DNA of 12,528 bases from an uncultured Syntrophobacteraceae bacterium (GTDB lineage: Bacteria > Desulfobacterota > Syntrophobacteria > Syntrophobacterales > Syntrophobacteraceae). The notes under the pieces were generated by a model that worked only from the letters and a program-made list of their open reading frames with translations, had not been told where the DNA came from and ran no database searches. Position numbers and translations under genes: made by a program. Shown piece after piece: positions 7,004 to 12,528 of this stretch (the stretch's first letter is position 1; every line of letters starts with the position of its first letter). The stretch is from NCBI GenBank assembly GCA_937889795.1, contig CALBZH010000446.1, forward strand, positions 1 to 12,528, read 5' to 3'.

Positions 7004-7662
7004 GCGGTCAATTGCTGGAAGCGCTTGAGCCTCGTGAGCGGTTGAGCCTGATCCTTGATCGAATGATCGAGCGCTATGGAACGAGGCCGTGGAACTGGCA
7101 CACACGGCAGCGACCGTTTGAGGTCCTCATCGGCACCGTCCTTTCCCAAAGGACCCGCGATGAGAAGACGGATGAAGCAGCGAAGGCCTTGCTCTCCGAG
7201 TATCCAACCGCTGGTGCCTTGGTTGTCGCACCGTTAGAGCAGATTGAACGTCTGATTCGTCCGTCCAACTACTACAAGACAAAGGCCGTCCGAATTCAAG
7301 CCATCTGCCGGGTGTTGTTGGACCGGCACGGAGGGGAGGTCCCGCGCGATTTGGAGCCGTTGTGTGCGCTTCCCGGAGTGGGGAGGAAGACGGCGGCTTG
7401 CGTGAGGGTTTACGGATTCGGAGAGCCCGCCATCCCCGTCGACGTGCATGTTCACCGGCTAGCGAATCGCATGGGCTTGATTCAAACCAAGCGTCCTGAG
7501 GAAAGCGAAACGGCACTCTGGAGCATTACCGATCCCAAGCACGTGCTGCTCTTGAACGAGCTTTTCGTCAAGCACGGCCAGACCGTGTGCAAACCTGTTC
7601 GTCCAGAATGCGACCGGTGCGGTGTAGCCAATCTTTGCACCCATGGGAGAGATGGGGATTGA
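7000..7662 (+). CDS. nth: Endonuclease III family DNA glycosylase/AP lyase
   Basis: This 220-residue protein belongs to the HhH-GPD superfamily and removes oxidised pyrimidines in base excision repair. The helix-hairpin-helix is LPGVGRKTA (124-132) with the catalytic lysine K130. The catalytic aspartate is D148 in VDVHVHRLANR. The C-terminal [4Fe-4S] loop C-x6-C-x2-C-x5-C is complete (C197, C204, C207, C213). The N-terminal VLSQRTRD matches the LSAQATD region of E. coli Nth. Length is typical of the family. It overlaps the stop of the upstream unknown gene by 4 bp, so the two form an operon. It ends 39 bp from the converging Nudix gene. All catalytic residues are present, so it should be active; exact lesion preference cannot be read from sequence. 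Confidence 0.95.
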   Translation: MSGQLLEALEPRERLSLILDRMIERYGTRPWNWHTRQRPFEVLIGTVLSQRTRDEKTDEAAKALLSEYPTAGALVVAPLEQIERLIRPSNYYKTKAVRIQAICRVLLDRHGGEVPRDLEPLCALPGVGRKTAACVRVYGFGEPAIPVDVHVHRLANRMGLIQTKRPEESETALWSITDPKHVLLLNELFVKHGQTVCKPVRPECDRCGVANLCTHGRDGD

Positions 7663-7701
7663 AGGATTGGCCCGCTCGAGTGCCGGGCGCAAGAAGCGTT
7701 C

Positions 7702-8271
7702 TCAGCGGGCAGGGGAAGCCGGGAGCCCCATCCAGTCGGCTCCCAGGCAGGTGTCGTCCAGAAAGGATAAATCACCCATTTCCAGATAGCATTTGAGCTT
7801 GTCACAGATCAGAAGGTCCGTTGGAAAAGCCATGGCTTCCGGCAGGGCATCCAGCGGAAAGAACCCGACATCGCACGCATCGGTCCCGGCCTGCAGTCGG
7901 CCGCCCGTACACCGGCCCCAGAACCAGACGCCAACGGTCTGATGCTCTCGATCATGAAAATTCGAATGGACATCCAGTACCGGGCCCACAACAATGTCCA
8001 GTCCCGTTTCTTCCAGGAGCTCCCGACGCGCCGCTTCCCGTATGTCCTCGTCCCATTCGACGTGCCCGCAGGGTATGCACCACATCCCCTCGTAGGACCC
8101 GAGTCGGCGGATGAGGAGAATCTTCTCGTCCTCGACCACGACGACGGCCACACCCGCGGTTGGATTACGGTAGACAAACTGGCGACAGAGAGCGCAATAC
8201 AAGCGTTTCTTGCTGTGGTCCATCCGGAAGGCCAATGCTCCGCCGCAATGGGGACAGTGCCGGTACTTCAT
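7702..8271 (-). CDS. Nudix hydrolase with N-terminal zinc ribbon
   Basis: This 189-residue protein has a zinc ribbon, CPHC (C6, C9) and CALC (C26, C29), followed by a Nudix domain. The Nudix box is complete at 69-91, GHVEWDE then [14 protein letters not shown], matching G-x5-E-x7-REx-x-EE-x-Gx, so it should hydrolyse a nucleoside diphosphate linked to another group. The zinc ribbon followed by a Nudix domain resembles the NudC/NADH-pyrophosphatase end, but the protein is shorter and lacks the NudC N-terminal domain, so the substrate (ADP-ribose, NAD(H), others) is open. A TTG start at 8352 would overlap the upstream gene and add unconserved residues, so ATG 8271 is preferred, although its ribosome-binding site is poor. 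It follows the PanE-like gene by 37 nt, probably in one transcript. Confidence 0.88.
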   Translation of the reverse strand: MKYRHCPHCGGALAFRMDHSKKRLYCALCRQFVYRNPTAGVAVVVVEDEKILLIRRLGSYEGMWCIPCGHVEWDEDIREAARRELLEETGLDIVVGPVLDVHSNFHDREHQTVGVWFWGRCTGGRLQAGTDACDVGFFPLDALPEAMAFPTDLLICDKLKCYLEMGDLSFLDDTCLGADWMGLPASPAR

Positions 8272-8308
8272 GGATGGGCACCGATCTGGCGCACCACTGG
8301 ACGCGGCA

Positions 8309-9262
8309 TCAAACGAACTCTTCAATCTCGGCAACCCAGAACGGATTGACAATTCTCTGATTCTCCAACTTCAGCGGCGCGTAGATGGCTTGGTTCAAGG
8401 GCGTTTGTAGGCCGCATTCCTGGCCCAGCTTCACGACCATGCCATTTAACGCTTCGATCTCCATGGGCCTGCGCCATTCCAGGTCTCGAAGCATGGAGCA
8501 CTTGAAACGCCTGTTGTACGAGTCCGCAAGTGCGAGGGCTTCAGAAACCACCTGCTCGGGAAGATTGACCTTCTTGCATCGAGCCAGTGCCTCGACCTCC
8601 CCCATGACGCCAATGACAAACTCTCGGGTTTCCGGCAGGGCGAGAACCAAACCGAGAGATGCCCGCGACAGCGTACAGACACCGTGGATGGCACAGATAA
8701 AAAGAAACTTGGACCAGAGGACCTTGCTGATGTCCGTGCTGAGCTCAGCTTCGATCCCCACGCTCAGGAAAAGGTTGAGGAATTGCTCCACCCTGGGTGT
8801 CCGCTCTCCGCTTGGCTCCCCGAAGACGATGCGGCCCGCTTTGCCTCTGTGTGCGATCACACCAGGAGCTGCAATCGACGATTCAATATAGGCCGTTCCG
8901 GGCAAAACGCGCTCTTCTCCGAACACGTCACTCAGCTTCTGCACGTTGTCGATTCCATTTTGCAGGCTCAAAATGACGGTGTCTTCCTCCACCATGGGCG
9001 ACACAAACTGGGCCACATCTTCCGTGTCGTAAGATTTGACGCTGAACAGGAGGAGGTCCACGGGACCGATTTCATCCGGATCGGAGGTCACATGGGTTTG
9101 AACGCTAAAGCTCCCTTGGCTGGACACGATTTGGAGGCCTTCTTCCAGAATCGCCTGCCGATGCTTTCCTCGTGCCACAAAATGGATGTCCACGCCGCCT
9201 CGCGCGAGGAGACCTCCAAAGTACCCTCCAATGCCCCCTGCTCCCATGACACCTATCTTCAT
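8309..9262 (-). CDS. Ketopantoate reductase (PanE/ApbA) family protein
   Basis: This 317-residue protein has the N-terminal NADP-binding motif GAGGIGG (7-13), SVKSYDT with K76, and LSLQNGIDN (98-106), typical of 2-dehydropantoate 2-reductase, which makes pantoate for coenzyme A. The C-terminal domain has the catalytic lysine K185 in WSKFLF and [10 protein letters not shown] then EIEALNG, which contain the conserved Ser and Glu. The two active-site asparagines of E. coli PanE (N180, N184) align with I189 and H193, so another 2-oxo acid or 2-hydroxy acid may be the substrate. ATG 9262 was chosen for the ribosome-binding site GGGGAG 6 nt upstream and the glycine motif directly after it. It heads a unit with the Nudix gene and is divergent from the cysteine synthase fusion, behind a leader of about 250 nt. 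Confidence 0.85.
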   Translation of the reverse strand: MKIGVMGAGGIGGYFGGLLARGGVDIHFVARGKHRQAILEEGLQIVSSQGSFSVQTHVTSDPDEIGPVDLLLFSVKSYDTEDVAQFVSPMVEEDTVILSLQNGIDNVQKLSDVFGEERVLPGTAYIESSIAAPGVIAHRGKAGRIVFGEPSGERTPRVEQFLNLFLSVGIEAELSTDISKVLWSKFLFICAIHGVCTLSRASLGLVLALPETREFVIGVMGEVEALARCKKVNLPEQVVSEALALADSYNRRFKCSMLRDLEWRRPMEIEALNGMVVKLGQECGLQTPLNQAIYAPLKLENQRIVNPFWVAEIEEFV

Positions 9263-9398
9263 AGGTCGCTCCCCTCTCAGTCGTTTGGTGTGACTTACCC
9301 TGCAGTGTGGAGAAATAGACGAACCGGATTGGTCGTAAGAGCTCATGTGGCACCCAATAGGTCGAATGGGTTTAGGTTGCCGGGTCGTGCTGCTACTC

Positions 9399-9467
9399 GG
9401 CACGCACGTTCAGAAGCGCTCCCGATGATCCCGTGGCAGACCGGCCACCGGCCAGAGCGTGCGTGCC
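9399..9467 (-). repeat. Structured inverted repeat in the leader of the PanE-like gene
   Basis: GGCACGCACG (9399-9408) is the exact reverse complement of 9458-9467, a 10-bp perfect stem enclosing 49 nt. Inside, 9433-9437 pairs with 9444-9448 (extendable to 7 bp with a bulge), so the enclosed part folds further. In minus-strand RNA this element lies within the 5' leader of the PanE-like gene, between its promoter (about 9520-9548) and start (9262). Just downstream a third small stem is possible (9352-9356 with 9367-9371). It could be a regulatory RNA, an attenuator or a dispersed repeat; I cannot tell which. Confidence 0.5.
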
Positions 9468-9519
9468 TCAGACAAAGGATGACGGGAATGAGAAAGGGCA
9501 GCGAGCGAAGCGACGCATT

Positions 9520-9548
9520 CTTATACAGTCCTGCCTGCATCCCGTCAA
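9520..9548 (-). promoter_or_regulatory. Sigma70-type promoter for the PanE-like/Nudix unit
   Basis: On the minus strand TTGACG (9543-9548), 17 nt, TATAAG (9520-9525): each box matches five of six consensus bases at ideal spacing. Transcription would start near 9513, giving a leader of about 250 nt to the ATG at 9262, including the inverted repeat at 9399-9467. Confidence 0.6.
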
Positions 9549-9574
9549 CTAAAGCCAAGCGGGGTTCGTGTCGA

Positions 9575-9614
9575 CACCTCCGATTCAACGGCGTCAGTGC
9601 ATGGTTTGGAGGTG
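9575..9614. repeat. Inverted repeat between the divergent promoters (possible operator)
   Basis: CACCTCC (9575-9581) and GGAGGTG (9608-9614) are perfect 7-bp inverted repeats separated by 26 bp. The right arm ends 11 bp before the -35 box of the fusion-gene promoter and the left arm lies 26 bp upstream of the minus-strand -35. The position suits a regulator binding site, but 7-bp arms can occur by chance. Confidence 0.3.
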
Positions 9615-9625
9615 CCCGAAAGCTT

Positions 9626-9655
9626 TTGACAAAGCCCGAGGACACTGCCTATAAA
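9626..9655 (+). promoter_or_regulatory. Sigma70-type promoter for the cysteine synthase fusion gene
   Basis: TTGACA (9626-9631, perfect), an 18-nt spacer, then TATAAA (9650-9655, five of six). The expected transcription start is near 9662, leaving a leader of about 68 nt before ATG 9730. Confidence 0.65.
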
Positions 9656-9729
9656 ACTATGCCTCCTGATCGGGCGTTTCGCTCTGAATGAGATGCGTGA
9701 AAGTCTCCTTTTTGAAAGTGTCGCGGCCC

Positions 9730-12066
9730 ATGAAAAACGTGTTTTCTAATGTGTTGGAGTGCATCGGCAACACGCCTTTGATTCGAATCAACCGTCTGAA
9801 TCCGAACCCTCGGGTCAGCGTGTACGCGAAATGGGAAGCGAGGAATCCCGGGGGCTCCATCAAGGATCGACCGGCTCTGTCGATGATCGAGTCCGCGGAA
9901 CGGGAGGGTCTCCTCAAACACAATCAGATCATCATCGAAGCTACTAGTGGGAATACCGGGATTGGCCTTGCGGTAGTGGCTGCGGTCAAGGGCTATCGAC
10001 TGTTGCTGGCCATGCCGGAAACGGCCAGCTTGGAGAGGCAGCGCATCCTCAAGGCTCTTGGGGCCGAAATTCTTCTGACGCCGGGATCCATGGGAACGGA
10101 CGGAGCGATAGAAGAAGTGTACCGCCTTGTCCGGGAGAACCCGGACCGCTATTTCATGCCGGATCAGTTCAACAATCCCGCCAATCCTGCATCGCATCAT
10201 ACGGGTACCGGTCCAGAAATCTACGACCAGACCGACGGAAAGGTGACCACCGTCGTGGTCACTCTGGGGACGTCAGGGACGGCAATGGGAATCCTTGCGG
10301 CGATGAAGGAGCGCAACCCAGGAATCGAGGTGGTCGCGGTCGAGCCTTACTCAGGGCATAAGATCCAGGGTCTGAAGAACATGAAAGAATCTTATGTCCC
10401 TGGTATTTTTAACCGACATGCGCTGGATCGCGTGATGCACGTGCGGGACGAAGACGCTTTCGAAATGGCTCGGAGGCTCGCGAGGGAGGAAGGCATTTTC
10501 GCTGGGATGAGCTCCGGTGCGGCCATGGCGGTGGCAGTGCAGATCGCCGCGGAGCGGGAGGACGGCGTCATCGTTGCTGTTTTACCGGACGGCGGCGACC
10601 GATACCTCAGCACCAACCTCTTTACAACGATGCTCGAGCCGGACTTCTGTTTTTACAATCCCATTCGTCGGGAAAAAACCCAATTCAAGCCCGTTCAAGA
10701 GGGAAAGGCGAGGATCTTCGTGACGGGACCTCCGCTAGACCAGCTCCTGACCATTCAGGAGTCGAGACGCTTCTTGCTTGCCGACCTGGTCACGAGGTTT
10801 CTAAAAACGCAGGACTTCTCCGTGACGCAGGTCGTGTTGATCCCCGACATGGAAAGCAGGACGATTCAAGGCGCTTTGAACGCGCACCTCGATCTTCCCA
10901 CCTATACGCAGCGCCAGTTGAGCTTCATTCTGGGGGAGCTTGACCGGTTGGGAGTTCAGCGGGCCTACCGGTATCCGAGGATTTCCGATCATCTGGGAAC
11001 GGTAGCCGAGCACGTGCGCTTCCTGGTGGATCGCGGGCTTGCATATGAGAAGCTTCGCTCCGTTTATTGGAATCTAGCCAAGAGCAAAGACTATGGTGTT
11101 CTATCGCGGGTCGATCCGAAGAAGATCCGCGTCGGTACAACGGTCGATCTCGAGGCCTACGAGAAGCTGCACCCAAGGGATTTTGCCCTTCTGAAGCGAG
11201 CCACTCTCGCCGAGCTTAAACACGGGCTGTGTATGAAGACCGATTGGGGGAGTGTCATTCCCACGTGGCATATCGCGGCGGCCTCGGTTGCCATCAGCCA
11301 GCTGGGGTCTCCCATTGACATTCAAGTGAGCGGCGTGGATTTCGTGTTCCCCCATCTGGAAAACGTGCGGGAGATCGGGGAGGGCATCACCGGGAAACCG
11401 TTTGCCGGTACGTGGCTGCTGTGCGAGCGTCTGTGGTCGGCCAAGGAAGAAAAGGGGCATGGTGAGCTTGACGAAGACATGGCGGTCTCCGAGCTTGCTG
11501 GGCGCGGGATTGGGTATAGCGAAATCCGGTACTGGCTGCTGAATACCCATTACCGAAAGCCCATCCATGTGGCTTCCGAGAACCTGGCCAATGCCGTCCA
11601 AGCGTATCGACGTCTCCAGGAATTCGTCAGTCGGGTGCAGCACGTGCAAAGCGGCGAAATCGACAACAAGGCTTTACCCGAAATCGTCTACGCGTTCGAG
11701 CAAGGGTTCTTCGAGGCTCTCAAAGACGATCTGAACGTTCCGAAAGCGCTGGCTGCCTTGTTCCGATTTGTCCGTCATGTGAATCCCATGTTGGACGAGG
11801 GGAGCTTCACCGAGGCCCAGCGGTTCCAGTTGTTGGATGTCCTGGGGAGAGTGGACGGTGTCTTAGGAATTCTCGAACTTGAATCGGCAGACCTCGGGAC
11901 GGAGGAGCTGGAGCTCATTCGGCAGCGTGAGGCGGCCCGAAAGGCCAAGAACTGGGATGAATCCGATCGGATCAGGGATGAGCTTGTGCTGCGCGGCATT
12001 CGAGTCGTGGATACCGTCACGGGTACGCGTTGGGAACGGGTGGCCAAGGCCGCTGCCAAGGCGTGA
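9730..12066 (+). CDS. Cysteine synthase fused to a degenerate cysteinyl-tRNA synthetase-like domain
   Basis: This 778-residue single ORF has two halves. Residues 1-305 are a PLP-dependent cysteine synthase (O-acetylserine sulfhydrylase, CysK/CysM type): K45 in NPGGSIKDR binds PLP, TSGNTG (72-77) binds the substrate carboxylate, GTSGT (180-184) holds the PLP phosphate, and HKIQGLK, GMSSGA and PDGGDRYLST are all kept. Residues 308-778 align end to end with cysteinyl-tRNA synthetase: FYNPIRREKTQFKP, DYGVLSR, TWHI, FPHLEN, THYRKP, DDLNVPKALAALF and ARKAKNWDESDRIRDEL. The catalytic residues are gone: HIGH reads TIQE (341-344), KMSKS reads about KGHGE (575-579), and zinc ligands C28, C209 and E238 are T332, A517 and V546; only H542 remains. 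It should make cysteine but not charge tRNA. ATG 9730 fits the family N-terminus; an in-frame ATG at 9688 adds 14 residues, and neither has a strong ribosome-binding site. Confidence 0.93.
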   Translation: MKNVFSNVLECIGNTPLIRINRLNPNPRVSVYAKWEARNPGGSIKDRPALSMIESAEREGLLKHNQIIIEATSGNTGIGLAVVAAVKGYRLLLAMPETASLERQRILKALGAEILLTPGSMGTDGAIEEVYRLVRENPDRYFMPDQFNNPANPASHHTGTGPEIYDQTDGKVTTVVVTLGTSGTAMGILAAMKERNPGIEVVAVEPYSGHKIQGLKNMKESYVPGIFNRHALDRVMHVRDEDAFEMARRLAREEGIFAGMSSGAAMAVAVQIAAEREDGVIVAVLPDGGDRYLSTNLFTTMLEPDFCFYNPIRREKTQFKPVQEGKARIFVTGPPLDQLLTIQESRRFLLADLVTRFLKTQDFSVTQVVLIPDMESRTIQGALNAHLDLPTYTQRQLSFILGELDRLGVQRAYRYPRISDHLGTVAEHVRFLVDRGLAYEKLRSVYWNLAKSKDYGVLSRVDPKKIRVGTTVDLEAYEKLHPRDFALLKRATLAELKHGLCMKTDWGSVIPTWHIAAASVAISQLGSPIDIQVSGVDFVFPHLENVREIGEGITGKPFAGTWLLCERLWSAKEEKGHGELDEDMAVSELAGRGIGYSEIRYWLLNTHYRKPIHVASENLANAVQAYRRLQEFVSRVQHVQSGEIDNKALPEIVYAFEQGFFEALKDDLNVPKALAALFRFVRHVNPMLDEGSFTEAQRFQLLDVLGRVDGVLGILELESADLGTEELELIRQREAARKAKNWDESDRIRDELVLRGIRVVDTVTGTRWERVAKAAAKA

Positions 12067-12167
12067 TCCTTGAGGATGACCTGCGAAGATGGTCTGCTGG
12101 ATGCCGCGTTGGGGCAGCTCAACTATCGAAGCCCAATACCGGCGATCCGACCCGGACATTGGGGAAG

Positions 12168-12211
12168 CCCTCCCTCATTCTCACCCGGACAGGGATGTGA
12201 ATCAGGGAGGG
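12168..12211. terminator. Imperfect hairpin in the convergent gap, possible bidirectional terminator
   Basis: CCCTCCCT (12168-12175) pairs with 12204-12211, then after a C/C mismatch ATTC (12177-12180) pairs with GAAT (12199-12202), with two more pairs after a T/T mismatch and a loop of about 12 nt. It lies between the fusion gene and the converging small gene. Neither side has a proper T-tract, so it is not a textbook Rho-independent terminator. The rest of 12067-12228 shows no other feature. Confidence 0.35.
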
Positions 12212-12228
12212 GAGATGTCTTCGCTACG

Positions 12229-12519
12229 CTACGAGAGGAGATCCCAGACAGTCTCTGCGAGCCCAATGGACCGTGTGGCTTCGAACAGTCTTAGGGCCTC
12301 TTCATAGGCGTGATCACTGATTCGTCTTTTGTAACAGGCGGATATGCTGTTGAGCTTTGCCATGAAAGCCTTGTTGGCATTCTTGATGTTGCCGCCGGTA
12401 TTCTTGGTCTCGACGGTCCATGCCCACATCTCCTGCCATAGCTCGTCGGGGATTCCCCGATAGGGTCGCTTGATGTAGTCGCGATTCTCCGTCGTGATGG
12501 CATTCCCGTTCTGATTCAT
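12229..12519 (-). CDS. Unrecognised small protein, start possibly beyond the right edge
   Basis: This is a 96-residue, minus-strand frame. The segment RDYIKRPYRGIPDELWQEMW followed by a mostly helical, charged C-terminal half (KAFMAKLNSI, ISDHAYEEALRLFEATRSI) looks like genuine protein, but I do not recognise the family. There is no signal peptide, membrane helix or metal motif. The ATG at 12519 is nine bases from the edge, the frame stays open to the edge, and no ribosome-binding site can be seen, so the gene may begin further upstream. It converges on the fusion gene with a 162-bp gap. Function unknown. Confidence 0.6.
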   Translation of the reverse strand: MNQNGNAITTENRDYIKRPYRGIPDELWQEMWAWTVETKNTGGNIKNANKAFMAKLNSISACYKRRISDHAYEEALRLFEATRSIGLAETVWDLLS

Positions 12520-12528
12520 GGCCAGACC

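Noticed and set aside
7670..7710. 7-bp inverted repeat GCCCGCT/AGCGGGC between nth and the Nudix gene
   Set aside because: The long loop, lack of a T-tract on either side, and overlap with the Nudix stop codon make a terminator call unsupported.
9343..9645. 100-codon minus-strand ORF spanning the divergent intergenic region
   Set aside because: It runs across a good promoter and the inverted repeat, lacks a ribosome-binding site, and has a composition typical of translated repeats or structured RNA.
9662..9729. T-box riboswitch or cysteine-rich leader peptide ahead of the CysRS-like fusion gene
   Set aside because: The leader is only about 68 nt, with no T-box sequence and no run of cysteine codons; a small alternative-frame ORF starting at 9693 contains no cysteine.

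Overview
The window (12.5 kb, moderately GC-rich by eye) looks like a chromosomal segment of an anaerobic or facultatively anaerobic Gram-negative bacterium. Desulfobacterota (former Deltaproteobacteria, Syntrophobacter-like) is my best guess. This rests on the NrfHA ammonia-forming nitrite reductase, a LUD-domain protein and a cysteine synthase fused to a cysteinyl-tRNA-synthetase-like half. It is an inference from gene content, not a proven placement. I see no rRNA, tRNA, CRISPR array, transposase or phage gene.

Layout. 1-909 (minus): the 5' part of a LUD-domain gene running off the left edge, then a SpoIIAA/STAS-like protein. 946-3414 (minus): a nitrite-ammonification unit, nrfH then nrfA, ending in a clear hairpin terminator. 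About 400 bp upstream of nrfH lies an FNR/CRP-type palindrome correctly spaced from a -10 box, which implies a leader of about 360 nt holding at most one small ORF. 3552-4002 (minus): a cold-shock protein with its own terminator and a long 5' leader. 4102-6007 (minus): an O-methyltransferase followed by a tandem universal stress protein, probably one transcript. 6416-7662 (plus): an unrecognised protein with a cysteine-rich N-terminus, overlapping endonuclease III by 4 bp. 7702-9262 (minus): a ketopantoate-reductase-family protein followed by a zinc-ribbon Nudix hydrolase. 9263-9729: a divergent control region with two good sigma70-type promoters and two inverted repeats. 9730-12066 (plus): the fusion gene. 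12229-12519 (minus): an unrecognised small protein at the right edge.

The most interesting object is the 778-residue fusion. Its N-terminal half is an apparently intact PLP-dependent cysteine synthase. Its C-terminal half aligns along its whole length with cysteinyl-tRNA synthetase but has lost HIGH, KMSKS and three of the four zinc ligands, while the C-terminal anticodon-side region is well kept. It therefore looks like a cysteine-making enzyme carrying a catalytically dead synthetase module, possibly a tRNA-Cys sensor or scaffold. Second in interest are the nrf leader/promoter and the NrfA active site, where an arginine replaces a calcium ligand.
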